DNA of 14,716 nt, from NCBI GenBank assembly GCA_946479335.1, contig CAMLFP010000105.1:1-14716 (forward strand). Reading direction: 5' to 3'. Below are positions 6,553 to 14,479 of the stretch, in pieces (position 1 is the stretch's first letter; every line of letters starts with the position of its first letter). This stretch comes from an uncultured Archangium sp. GTDB lineage: Bacteria > Myxococcota > Myxococcia > Myxococcales > Myxococcaceae. A model generated the notes under the pieces. The model was not told the origin of the DNA. It searched no databases and saw nothing but the letters and a program-made list of their open reading frames with translations. A program made the translations under genes and the position numbers.

Positions 6553-7458
6553 GGCTTTTCGCGAGGCCTCGGCGACGCCGTTGACGGCCACCACCGTGAG
6601 CATGATCGCCAGCCCGGGGAAGACCGCGAGCCACCAGGCGCCGGTGTGCTGCAGGTTCCGGTGCGCCTGCGTGAGGAGCTCTCCCCAACTCGGCGTCGGC
6701 GGCGCCACCCCCACCCCGAGGAACGAGAGCGCGGTCTCCAGCAAGATGGCCGCGCCCACGCCGAAGGTGGCGGTGATCAGCACCGGCCCCAGCGCATTGG
6801 GGACGAGGTGCTTCACGATGATCCGCGCGCCTGACGCGCCCTGGGCCCGCGCCGCGAGCACGAACTCGCGCGTCTTGAGCGAGAGGATCTCCGCGCGCAC
6901 CAGCCGGGCCACGTCGGTCCACCGCGTCAGACCGAGCGCGATGATCAGCGGCACCAACGACTGCACCCGCAGCACCGCCGAGAGCGCCAGCAGGAAGAAC
7001 ACCAGCGGGAAGGTCTGCATCACCTCCAGCACGCGCGAGAGCACCGCATCGGTGACGCCGCCGAAGTAGCCGCTGACGCCGCCGATGAGCAGCCCCAGGC
7101 CCGCGGCGATGAGCATCGTAAAGAACGCGACGAACAGGCTCACGCGCGCGCCGTGCACCAGCCGCGCGGCGACGTCGCGCCCGAGTTCATCGGTGCCCAG
7201 CCAGTGCTTCTCATCGGGCGCCCACGGCGGCGGTTCGTCGCGGAGCTCGCCCGTGGTGGCCAGCGTCTGCAGCGGGCCGTACGGAATCGGGGTGCGCACC
7301 TGCCACTCCCACGCCGGCGACGGCGTGGGCTTCGTGACGCACGGGAGGATGAAGAGGCGACCGTTGGCGCGGCCGATCAATGGCTGATCAGACGCGAGCA
7401 GATCAGCACCCAGCGCGACGCCCGTCAGCACCGCCAACACCGCGAGCCAGCGCTTCAC
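6544..7458 (-). CDS. ABC transporter permease, OppC/DppC family with YejE-like N-terminus
   Basis: Inner-membrane permease subunit of 304 residues. It shows the OppC-family hallmark HWLGTDELGRD (86-95) followed by a hydrophobic core of about five helices, and the EAA loop that contacts the ATPase (AARAQGASGARI...HLVPN, about 202-221). Between the first helix and the GTDELGRD motif is a roughly 65-residue segment that includes ADLLASDQPLIG, which resembles the periplasmic insert after the first helix of E. coli YejE (ELIANDKPLLV). This points to the Yej-type subgroup rather than plain DppC. The start is GTG at 7458, overlapping the previous stop (GTGA). With the neighbouring permease it would form the membrane pore of the importer. 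Confidence 0.92.
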   Translation of the reverse strand: MKRWLAVLAVLTGVALGADLLASDQPLIGRANGRLFILPCVTKPTPSPAWEWQVRTPIPYGPLQTLATTGELRDEPPPWAPDEKHWLGTDELGRDVAARLVHGARVSLFVAFFTMLIAAGLGLLIGGVSGYFGGVTDAVLSRVLEVMQTFPLVFFLLALSAVLRVQSLVPLIIALGLTRWTDVARLVRAEILSLKTREFVLAARAQGASGARIIVKHLVPNALGPVLITATFGVGAAILLETALSFLGVGVAPPTPSWGELLTQAHRNLQHTGAWWLAVFPGLAIMLTVVAVNGVAEASRKARN

Positions 7459-8390
7459 GACGCCTTCTCCAGGCGGATGCGCGGGTCGATGAACGCGTAC
7501 GCGAGATCAATGAGCAGCATCGACGCCATGGTGACGACGGCCATCACCGTGCACGCGCCCATCACCGTCGGGTAGTCGCGTGTGCCGATGGCGTCGAAGG
7601 CCAGCAGCCCCATGCCGGGGATGCCGAAGATCCGCTCGATGATCACGCTGCCGCCCACCAGGTGCGGGAGGTGCAGCCCGAGCATCGTCACCACCGGCAA
7701 CAGCGAATTCCGCAGCGCGTGGTTCCACACCACCCGCCGCTCGGGGATGCCGCGGGCGCGCGCTGCCTTCACGTAGTCTTGCGTCAGCGCCTCGCTCATC
7801 GCGCCGCGCACCTGCCGCGTGGCCACCACCAGCGTCGGCCACGTGAGACAGATGACGGGCAACACGAAGCCGCCGTCGGCCAACCCCTGCACGGGGAAGA
7901 GTTCCAGGAAGCTCGGGCTCGCGAAGAACATCACCAGCATCACCGCCAGCCAGAACCCGGGGACGCTCCATGCCACCAGCAGCGCGAGCTCCGCCGCCCT
8001 CGCCCACCGGCGGCGGCGGTGCACCGCGAGCTGCACCCCGAGCGGGATGGCGAGCCCGAACCCCAGCAGCAGCGCGAGGCCCGCGATGAACGCCGTGCGC
8101 GGCAGCGCTTCACCCAGCTTCTCCGTCACCGGGCGTTGGTCGATGAACGAGCGGCCGAAATCGAAGCGCACCACGCGTGAGAACCAGCGCGCGAACTGCA
8201 TCGGCACCGGTGCGTTCAGGCCCTTCGCCTCGCGTTGCGCGTCGATCGCCGCCTGCGAGGGCCCCGCGCTCTCGATGTCCAACGAGAACGGGTCACCCGG
8301 CGCCCACTGCGCCACCGCGAATGTCAGCACCGTGATGCCGAAGAACGTCGGCACCATCAGGAGCAACCGGCGCAGCAGGTAGCGCCTCAT
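7455..8390 (-). CDS. ABC transporter permease, OppB/DppB family
   Basis: Inner-membrane permease of 311 residues, near the usual length for the family. The N-terminus has the expected first helix (LRRLLLMVPTFFGITVLTFA) followed by APGDP (30-34), a near-invariant OppB motif. The EAA loop appears as ALTQDYVKAARARGIPERRV...HALRN (201-227). The stretch HLVGGSVIIERIFGIPGMG (243-261) is also diagnostic. Six helices can be traced. The ATG at 8390 overlaps the binding-protein stop (ATGA), and the end overlaps the second permease, so the three are almost certainly co-translated. The substrate is likely a peptide or related compound by family, but it cannot be fixed. Confidence 0.94.
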   Translation of the reverse strand: MRRYLLRRLLLMVPTFFGITVLTFAVAQWAPGDPFSLDIESAGPSQAAIDAQREAKGLNAPVPMQFARWFSRVVRFDFGRSFIDQRPVTEKLGEALPRTAFIAGLALLLGFGLAIPLGVQLAVHRRRRWARAAELALLVAWSVPGFWLAVMLVMFFASPSFLELFPVQGLADGGFVLPVICLTWPTLVVATRQVRGAMSEALTQDYVKAARARGIPERRVVWNHALRNSLLPVVTMLGLHLPHLVGGSVIIERIFGIPGMGLLAFDAIGTRDYPTVMGACTVMAVVTMASMLLIDLAYAFIDPRIRLEKAS

Positions 8391-9883
8391 TGTTTCGAGA
8401 GCTCCAGCGCCGCGAGATCGAGGCGCCCGCGCCGGTAGGTGATGCCCGTCACGCGCTTCTGAAAACCGTCGAGCAACGGCGGCTTGCCGAGGAAGAGGTA
8501 TGCCTGATCTTCGTAGATCCGCCGGTGCACCTGGCGCTCGAGCACGTGGCGGCGCGCGTCGTCGGTGGTGACGCGGATCTGCTCGAGCAGCGCGTCGACC
8601 TCCGGGTTCGAATAGCCCACGAAGTTCGACGCCGCGCCGGAGTGGAAGTTGGCGAAGTTGTCTTGGGCGTCGTCTTGCGATGACCAGCTCAGTGCGATCG
8701 CCTCGAAGTCGTGCGGGCGCACGCGGCTCATGTACGCGGAGATGTCGACGGTCTCGATGCGCGCGTCGACGCCGGCCTGCTTCAAGACATCGAGGTAGAG
8801 CGGCAACGTCTTCGTCATCCGCGCCGACTGCGCTGCGATCAGGAAGGCGAACGAGAGCTTCACGCCGTCACGCGACAACACGCCGTCCTTCATCACCCAC
8901 CCGGCCTCTTGCAGCAGCTTCTGCGCGCCCGCGGAGTCGAACGCGATCAACGCCACTCCCGGGTCGCAGCTCTCCGGCGCGAAGTACGGGCACGAAGTGC
9001 GGGGCTCCACGCCGAGCGTCACCGTCTGGTCGACCAACGCATACGGGAAGAGCATCGCCAGCGCGGTGCGCGTCTTCGCGTCATGGAACTGCGGGAGCCG
9101 CTGGTTGAAACCCAGCCAGGTGTACGCGTGATCGTCGGTCTTCTCGCGGGTGGCCCACGACGTGTTCGCGAGCGCGAGCCAGTCAGCGGGCGGCATGCGC
9201 GGGAAGACGTCGAACTCCTTGCGCTCCCACGCGGTGCGCGCAGCGAGGTCGTCCTTCACGATGCGGAAGACGATGCGCTGCACGTGCGCGCGGTCGTCAG
9301 CCTTCACGTACGAGATCGACGTCCCCGGCTCCCACTTCTCGAAGCGGAACGGGCCGGTCCCGATCGGCGCGCGGTGGATCGGCAACGTGTCCCACTCGCC
9401 CTTGAGCGCGTGCGCCGGGAGGATCGGCACCGCGTTGAGCACCGTGTAGTTCGCGAGGAAATAGGGCCGGCTCCAGCGCAGCACCACGGTGCGCTCGTCG
9501 GGCGTCTCGATGGCGCTCAACGTCGAGAGCGACTCGCGGAAGTTCGACGTCGCGTTCGCCGGGTTGAGGATCGCCTCGAGCGTCGCCTTCACGTCGGCCG
9601 AGGTGAACGCGGTGCCGTCGTGGAACGTGACGCCTCCCCGGAGGCGGATGGTCAACGCCTCGGGCTCGGCCGACCATGACTCCGCGAGGCGCCCCGCGAG
9701 CGTCTCGTAGATCGCGCCCATCGTGATGCGCGTCATCGTGCCGTCGGCGAAGCGGTCGTGGAGCCGCGTCAGCCCGGCGGGCTCGCTGGCCAGCCGCACC
9801 GTCAGGGTGTGCGTGTCGGGCGCGGGCTTCTTGCAACCGGCGAGCGCCACCAGCGCGATGAGCATGAACCGCGACACGCGCAC
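8387..9883 (-). CDS. Peptide/nickel-type solute-binding lipoprotein (SBP family 5)
   Basis: Extracytoplasmic binding protein of about 498 residues for the adjoining importer. A short lipoprotein signal ends in the lipobox LAGC, with C17 as the lipidated residue, so the protein should be membrane-anchored in the periplasm rather than freely soluble. The mature part follows the family 5 pattern: YETLAGRLAESW, then TFHDGTAFTSADVK and a hinge near PILPAHALKGEW. It shows no truncation. I chose the GTG at 9883, 4 bases after the phospholipase stop. GTG at 9877 and ATG at 9865 are alternatives; the last would leave no positively charged n-region. The longer frame from 9937 runs into the phospholipase gene. 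The mix of family features fits oligopeptides, opines or similar ligands; specificity cannot be read. Confidence 0.92.
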   Translation of the reverse strand: MRVSRFMLIALVALAGCKKPAPDTHTLTVRLASEPAGLTRLHDRFADGTMTRITMGAIYETLAGRLAESWSAEPEALTIRLRGGVTFHDGTAFTSADVKATLEAILNPANATSNFRESLSTLSAIETPDERTVVLRWSRPYFLANYTVLNAVPILPAHALKGEWDTLPIHRAPIGTGPFRFEKWEPGTSISYVKADDRAHVQRIVFRIVKDDLAARTAWERKEFDVFPRMPPADWLALANTSWATREKTDDHAYTWLGFNQRLPQFHDAKTRTALAMLFPYALVDQTVTLGVEPRTSCPYFAPESCDPGVALIAFDSAGAQKLLQEAGWVMKDGVLSRDGVKLSFAFLIAAQSARMTKTLPLYLDVLKQAGVDARIETVDISAYMSRVRPHDFEAIALSWSSQDDAQDNFANFHSGAASNFVGYSNPEVDALLEQIRVTTDDARRHVLERQVHRRIYEDQAYLFLGKPPLLDGFQKRVTGITYRRGRLDLAALELSKQ

Positions 9884-9887
9884 GAGC

Positions 9888-11054
9888 CTAGCCGCCCGCG
9901 AAAAACGCTTCGATCTCTTCGCGCCTCGACAGCGCATCAGCGCGCCCCATGTCGAGGAGCGGCCGCGTGTACGCGGGGTCGAACGCGAGGTAGCTGGTGA
10001 GATCGCTGCCGTGCGCCTCCGACGCGCCGATGCCCTTCATCATGTACTGCAGCGCCCGGGGGAAACGCGTGAACTGCTCTGCCGCCAGCGCGCCGAGATC
10101 TGCCGAGGGGTAGATCACCAGCAGCGGCAGCGGCCTCAACGCAGGGCCCTCGCTCCGGCGCTTCTCGTCGATCAACGCCAGGGTCTGGTTGATGCGCGTC
10201 ATGCGCTCCGCGTCGCTGTCGAGCCCGTCGAGGAAGGCCGCGTTCAACATCACGCCCGCGATGTCGGCGACCGACACGCCGCCGGTGTGACCGCCCGACA
10301 TCGCGTGCAGCTGCTCCGTCTTCTCTCTCGCGCGCGGGTGACGAATGGAGATCGCCAGCACGCGATCAGCCCCGAGGTGGATCGCGGGGCTCAACGGCGT
10401 GCCCAGGCGGATGCCGCCGTCGCCATAGGGGATGCCGTCGACCTCCACCGGCCGGAACAGGATCGGGATCGCGGCCGACGCGAGGATGTGCTCCAGCGCG
10501 ATGCGGGTGCGGCGCCCGAGGCGCGCGCTGCGTACCCACTCGGCGATGTCGGGGCTGCCGTCGAAGAACGTCACCGCGGTGCCGGTGCGGTAGTTCGTCG
10601 CGGAGACCGCGAAGCCGTGCAGCACCCCGCGCGCGATGTTCGCGGAGATGGCGCCACAGTCGACGTGGCTCGCGAGGAACGCGCGCAGCGGCGTGGTGTC
10701 GAGCAGGTAGTTCGTACGCGGCCTCGGCACGGGAGACGCGCCCCCCAGGCCCAGCTCGCGCAGCCAGCGCACCGCGAGCGACGCGAAGGTGCGCACGTCG
10801 GTCTTCATCACGTCGTCGAGGCGGAGGTTGCGCCACAGCGCGTCCAACTGTTCAACGCCCGCGCGCATCTGCGCCGCGTGCGACGCGAGAAACGAGGCAT
10901 TGATGCCGCCCGCGGAGATGCCGGTGATCACGTCGAAGAACGGGCGGTCTCCAAAGCGCGCCCCGACGATCTCCCCCACCCCGCGCAGCACGCCCGCCTG
11001 GTACGCGCCGCGCGCGCCGCCTCCCACCAGCACGAGGCCGCTGCGCGCCGTCAT
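9888..11054 (-). CDS. Patatin-like phospholipase
   Basis: Predicted acyl hydrolase of 388 residues, probably acting on phospholipids or other lipid esters. The Gly-rich oxyanion-hole loop GGGARG is at residues 11-16, the nucleophile elbow GISAGG puts the catalytic serine at S47, and the dyad aspartate is D212 in YGDGG. All catalytic elements are present. There is no signal peptide and no membrane helix, so it should be cytoplasmic unless exported by another route. The region after about residue 240 is a C-terminal extension that I do not recognise. Its ATG overlaps the preceding stop by one base (TGATG), and the binding-protein gene follows 4 bases later. This places it inside the transporter operon, suggesting a shared job in lipid or envelope turnover. 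Confidence 0.92.
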   Translation of the reverse strand: MTARSGLVLVGGGARGAYQAGVLRGVGEIVGARFGDRPFFDVITGISAGGINASFLASHAAQMRAGVEQLDALWRNLRLDDVMKTDVRTFASLAVRWLRELGLGGASPVPRPRTNYLLDTTPLRAFLASHVDCGAISANIARGVLHGFAVSATNYRTGTAVTFFDGSPDIAEWVRSARLGRRTRIALEHILASAAIPILFRPVEVDGIPYGDGGIRLGTPLSPAIHLGADRVLAISIRHPRAREKTEQLHAMSGGHTGGVSVADIAGVMLNAAFLDGLDSDAERMTRINQTLALIDEKRRSEGPALRPLPLLVIYPSADLGALAAEQFTRFPRALQYMMKGIGASEAHGSDLTSYLAFDPAYTRPLLDMGRADALSRREEIEAFFAGG

Positions 11055-11830
11055 CAGTTCAGCTCTTCCACCGGCACGTCGGGCGGCGCCTCGGGCACGA
11101 ACATCGACTCATCGGGCGCCTCGTTCAGCGTCACCGATTTGAGCGTCAGCTCCAGCTTCGTCTTCGAGCTCGCGGCCTCGAGCGTCACCGACTTCGGCAG
11201 CGTGACGCCGTTCTGTTCAGTGAGGTCTCCGAAGGTCAGCGCGTACGCGTCGAAGCCCTGCGCCTCGCTGTGCACCACGCGGTACGAGGGCGGCTGCACC
11301 TCGAGCGTCTGCGTCGCCGCGCCCTGCTTCAGCGTCAGCACGAAGCGCTGCGAGCGATCATCGAAGCGCATCTCCAGCGTCTCGTACGGCATGCGCGGGG
11401 CGCGCCCCAGCAACACCGCCGCGAGCTCCCCGGGAGGGATCACGATCGGCAGCAGCCGGGCGAGGTTCTGCGGCGTCGCGGTGCCGCGCAGGAAGCGGCC
11501 GTCTTGAAACAGCCCGAACGCGTGCCCGTCGGTCATCATCACCGCCTGCGGGCGGCCGAAGAAGTCGAGCTGCTCGATGTGCAGCGACGCGGGCGGCGCG
11601 ACGGCGAGAAAGAGATCGACCGCGCCCTTCCCCTGCGGCGAGTCGACGAACAGCTTCGCGTCTCCGTTGAGCGAGGTGATCTGCGCCTCCGCGAACTCGA
11701 CGCGCTTGAGGAGATCTTCGGCCGAGCGCGGCGCCCCATCTTTCCCCAGCTCGACACGCCGGGGCGGGCAGGCGGCGAACAACATCGAGAGAATGAGAAT
11801 TCCCGCTGGTGAAACGGTGTGGCGCAACAT
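11054..11830 (-). CDS. Lipoprotein resembling the LolA/LolB-fold DUF4292 family
   Basis: Predicted lipoprotein of 258 residues. The signal peptide ends in the lipobox LFAAC with C21 as the lipidated residue. The mature part is rich in beta strands in the order expected of LolA/LolB-type half-barrels: ITSLNGDAKLFVDSPQGKG, then SLHIEQLDFFGRP, DGHAFGLFQDGRFLRG, a PPGELAAVLLG helix, and later strand pairs ending in VTLEAASSKTKLELTLKSV. Such folds carry lipoproteins or lipids across the periplasm, but the DUF4292 group is not characterised to my knowledge. It is the first gene of the minus-strand run and is coupled to the phospholipase by a TGATG overlap. The family call is by pattern; specific function is unknown. 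Confidence 0.75.
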   Translation of the reverse strand: MLRHTVSPAGILILSMLFAACPPRRVELGKDGAPRSAEDLLKRVEFAEAQITSLNGDAKLFVDSPQGKGAVDLFLAVAPPASLHIEQLDFFGRPQAVMMTDGHAFGLFQDGRFLRGTATPQNLARLLPIVIPPGELAAVLLGRAPRMPYETLEMRFDDRSQRFVLTLKQGAATQTLEVQPPSYRVVHSEAQGFDAYALTFGDLTEQNGVTLPKSVTLEAASSKTKLELTLKSVTLNEAPDESMFVPEAPPDVPVEELN

Positions 11831-11870
11831 GGCGAGCCCGGTGTTTAGCCGCTAAGAGCCCCTGCAACGA
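11831..11870. promoter_or_regulatory. Divergent 40-bp intergenic region with perfect palindrome
   Basis: The only gap between the leftward lipoprotein operon and the rightward ExbB gene. It contains the perfect palindrome TTAGC-C-GCTAA at 11845-11855. At 40 bases it is too short to hold two full non-overlapping promoters, so at least one promoter must extend into a neighbouring gene. Neither start has an obvious Shine-Dalgarno site. The palindrome could be an operator serving both directions; this is inference. Confidence 0.35.
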
Positions 11871-12557
11871 ATGAGCTTCGACGAGCTGTTTCACTACCTG
11901 CGACTGGGCGGCCTGACGATCATCGTCATCCTCGGCGCGATGTTGCTGTCACTCGCCGTCGCCATCGAGCGCACCGTCTCGCTGTGGGGCGTCGGCAGCC
12001 GCGCGCGCGAGCTGGGGCAGCAGATCGCCCGGCACCTGTTGCGCGGTGAGGTCGCGGCCGCGCGCAACGCCGCTGAACGGTCGACCGCGCTGGCCGCCGA
12101 TCTCTTCCGCGTGGGCTTCGAGCGCGCCGCGAAGACCACCGGCCCCAACCTCGACGCCGCCGTGGGCCGCGAGCTGGTCGCGCTGCGCCTCAAGCTCCGC
12201 CGCGGCATGTGGATCCTCGGGACCATCGGCGCGGTCTCGCCCTTCGTCGGCCTGTTCGGCACCGTGTGGGGCATCATGCGCAGCTTCAAGGATCTCGGTC
12301 TCGACGTGGGCTCCGGCGGCAGCGGCGGCTCGGCGGCGGTGATGTCGGGCATCTCCGAGGCGCTGATCGCCACCGCGGTCGGCATCGTGGTCGCGGTGAT
12401 CGCCGTGGTGCTCTTCAACGTCTTCCAGGCGCGACTCTCGCGGCTGTCGGTGGAGTTCAAGCTGATCGCCGAAGAGTTCGTGGAGCTGCTCCGGGAGGCG
12501 TCGCCCAACGGCAAGCTGCCGGCGAGCACCGAGTCGCAACCTCCGGCGGTGAGCTGA
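11871..12557 (+). CDS. MotA/TolQ/ExbB-family proton channel protein
   Basis: Inner-membrane protein of 228 residues forming the pentameric proton-channel scaffold of ExbBD/TolQR-type motors, which turn proton motive force into work at the outer membrane. Three helices are visible at about 15-35, 112-137 and 162-187, with a cytoplasmic loop between the first two. The family core is intact: GLFGTVWGIM (127-136, with T131) and ISEALIATAVGI (161-172, with T168), the threonines that line the proton path. It is followed 2 bases later by its ExbD-like partner. Start chosen as the first ATG after the divergent gap, directly before the expected N-terminal helix. ExbB and TolQ cannot be told apart without their third partner, which is absent here. 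Confidence 0.93.
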   Translation: MSFDELFHYLRLGGLTIIVILGAMLLSLAVAIERTVSLWGVGSRARELGQQIARHLLRGEVAAARNAAERSTALAADLFRVGFERAAKTTGPNLDAAVGRELVALRLKLRRGMWILGTIGAVSPFVGLFGTVWGIMRSFKDLGLDVGSGGSGGSAAVMSGISEALIATAVGIVVAVIAVVLFNVFQARLSRLSVEFKLIAEEFVELLREASPNGKLPASTESQPPAVS

Positions 12558-12559
12558 CG

Positions 12560-13015
12560 ATGGCGATGTCGGGGCCAGGTGGCGGTGATGACTTCGACTC
12601 CGAAGACGCCGGAGGCTTCTCCGACATCAACATCACGCCGCTGACCGACATCTTCCTGGTGCTGCTGATCATCTTCATGGTGACCAGCAGCGTGATCGTG
12701 AACTCGTCGAACGGCGCGAAGGCGGGCCTCAAGGTGAACCTGCCGCAGGGCGGCTCCGCCGACGTGGCGACGCAGGCCAATGATCTCTCGGTCGCGGTGC
12801 TGGCTGACGGCCGGCTGGTGCTGGCCGGCGACGTGGTGACGGAAGACGAGCTCAAGCGCGCCTTCGAAGACGCGCGCGCGAAGTCGGCCGACACCATGGT
12901 CGTGGTGCAGGCCGACGAAGGCGTGCCGCACGGCAAGGTGGTCGAGGTGATGGAGCTCGCGAAGGCCGCGGGCCTCGCGCAGCTCGCCATCGGCGTGCGC
13001 GACTCGCAGAAGTAG
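12560..13015 (+). CDS. ExbD/TolR-family proton motor subunit
   Basis: Membrane-anchored partner of the upstream channel protein, 151 residues. One helix at about 27-47 begins with NITPLTDIFLVLLIIFMV; D30 in this stretch corresponds to the essential proton-carrying aspartate of ExbD/TolR. A periplasmic domain with the usual fold follows (LKVNLPQGG; LSVAVLADGRLVLAGDVV; TMVVVQADEGVPHGKVVEVMELAKAAGL), which in relatives binds peptidoglycan or the TonB/TolA partner. The acidic N-terminus (DDFDSED) is a little longer than usual. The ATG lies 2 bases after the upstream stop; the longer upstream frame overlaps the ExbB gene and is non-coding in appearance. Confidence 0.93.
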   Translation: MAMSGPGGGDDFDSEDAGGFSDINITPLTDIFLVLLIIFMVTSSVIVNSSNGAKAGLKVNLPQGGSADVATQANDLSVAVLADGRLVLAGDVVTEDELKRAFEDARAKSADTMVVVQADEGVPHGKVVEVMELAKAAGLAQLAIGVRDSQK

Positions 13016-13033
13016 CCACCGTAGATTCGGGGC

Positions 13034-14479
13034 ATGCCCTCGATGCTGGTGTTGGTCGCCGTCGCCGCTGCAGACGCGGGTTCTCCCCTCATCGCAGATT
13101 GGGCGCGCCCGCCGACGTACACGCTCCACGCGCACGTCACCTGCGAGTTGCCCGACGCAGGCATCTCCGTCACCGTCTTTCGCGAACCTGACTGGTTCGA
13201 GCCGGGTGACTCGTGCGACTTCTCGCCGCTGACCTGCTCCACCACCGAGGCGCGCGACGCGGTCTTTCGCCAACTCGACACGGGCACGTTGCGCTTCGCG
13301 GAGCCCGTCGTCACCGTGCACCCAGACGCACAGGGTTGGATCACGCTGCCCGTGCACCTGAGCGACGCCGTCCGCGTGGAGTGCGGTGAACGCGTCGACG
13401 TCTTCCCCTCGTGGCCGCTCACCACCCACGCGATCAAGGTCAGCGCCCGGAGTGGACCGAGAGTCGAACTGGCGCCCGACATCTCCCGACTCGTCGTCGT
13501 CAACCCGTTCTCGCGAGAGGTGCGCCGCGTGACCCGAGAGGAGTTCGCGCGGCTCCCCGACCGCGTGTTGGCGGGTGCGTGGGTGGTGGCCGAGCGGAAG
13601 ACCGGCGAGTGGTCCGAGCCCGTCGCTCCAGGCCAGGGCATCGGAGACCTCCCGCCACCGGTACCGAAAGGCATCGCGCTCGGTCACGGCACGGACTGGG
13701 GCGTCGACGGAGGGACACCGATGCTGATCGTCGTAGACGCTCCCGACCTCACGCCGACCACCATGGGCGTCGTCGTCTACAACCCCAGAACCAACCGACC
13801 GATCGCCGAGAAGGTCACGAACTCGAACGGCGCACGATTCCTGATTCCTCCCGGGGAGTGGGACGTGCGGATCATGATGCGCGGTGCGCTTCGGCAGTCA
13901 TGGCGGGTGCGCATCGGCCAGGAGCCGTTGACGGTGCCGATCAAACTCGCTCGTGGGCTCACGGGCGTCGCCGTGAATGAAGCCGGTCAGGTGGTCGAAC
14001 GCGCGTGCATCAGCGTGAGCGATCGAGGGTCTTGTGACGCATGGACTGATCGCGATGGCCGGTTCGCGCTCGACTTCAGCGACGTCATCACCTGGGTTCG
14101 CGCCGAACACGGCTTCGTCGGCAGCACGGGCAAGGTCCCCGTCAAAGCCGGAGCGCCCATCAAGCTGAAGCTCCGCGCCCGCAACAAGGTCGTGTTGCGC
14201 GTGCCGAACCTCGACGGAAACGCGGCGCAAGGTTGGCTCGAGGTAGACCCGGTCGAGGTGCAGCCGGGCTTCGAGCCGCTAGATCCTGCAACGTACCCTC
14301 CCTTCAAGGGAGACATCACGTTGGCCGACCTCACGCCCGGCCGACATGAGGTCGTCATCTCCGCGCCGGGGCAGACCTCTCAGCGCATCACCGTGCAGGT
14401 GCCGAGCAAAGGAACCACGACGGTGCGCGTCCCGCCGTGGAAAGCAGCAACCGCGCCGCCACCCACCATCGGCGACTAA
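13034..14479 (+). CDS. Predicted exported beta-rich protein with a carboxypeptidase-regulatory-like domain
   Basis: Protein of 481 residues that I do not recognise as a whole. The N-terminus (MLVLVAVAAADAG) looks like a short signal peptide but lacks positive charges. The body is rich in beta strands with six cysteines (C37, C61, C68, C117, C325, C334), which suggests a periplasmic or surface location with disulphides. Residues about 305-370 resemble a carboxypeptidase-regulatory-like beta sandwich (GLTGVAVNEAGQVVE...TDRDGRFALDF), and another such fold may lie at 232-300. The last 30 residues form a Thr/Pro-rich tail. It follows the ExbD-like gene by 18 bases with a weak GGGG site, so it is probably co-transcribed and may be an envelope component served by that motor. 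A start at ATG 13043 is also possible. Confidence 0.78.
   Translation: MPSMLVLVAVAAADAGSPLIADWARPPTYTLHAHVTCELPDAGISVTVFREPDWFEPGDSCDFSPLTCSTTEARDAVFRQLDTGTLRFAEPVVTVHPDAQGWITLPVHLSDAVRVECGERVDVFPSWPLTTHAIKVSARSGPRVELAPDISRLVVVNPFSREVRRVTREEFARLPDRVLAGAWVVAERKTGEWSEPVAPGQGIGDLPPPVPKGIALGHGTDWGVDGGTPMLIVVDAPDLTPTTMGVVVYNPRTNRPIAEKVTNSNGARFLIPPGEWDVRIMMRGALRQSWRVRIGQEPLTVPIKLARGLTGVAVNEAGQVVERACISVSDRGSCDAWTDRDGRFALDFSDVITWVRAEHGFVGSTGKVPVKAGAPIKLKLRARNKVVLRVPNLDGNAAQGWLEVDPVEVQPGFEPLDPATYPPFKGDITLADLTPGRHEVVISAPGQTSQRITVQVPSKGTTTVRVPPWKAATAPPPTIGD

Noticed and set aside
9884..9937. Longer start for the binding protein at 9937
   Set aside because: It would overlap the end of the phospholipase gene and put a long Arg-rich stretch before the lipoprotein signal; GTG 9883 gives a normal signal peptide.
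9723..11507. 594-codon plus-strand open frame opposite the phospholipase
   Set aside because: Arg/Ala/His-rich shadow; the minus strand has the catalytic GGGARG, GISAGG and DGG motifs.
12209..12559. Upstream extension of the ExbD-like frame
   Set aside because: It lies within the ExbB gene in another frame and reads as Arg/Gly-rich shadow; the ATG at 12560 gives a normal ExbD N-terminus.
11894..13687. 597-codon minus-strand open frame opposite ExbBD and the exported protein gene
   Set aside because: It crosses three plus-strand genes, has His/Arg/Ser-rich low-information sequence and no start context; the plus-strand frames carry intact ExbB and ExbD motifs.
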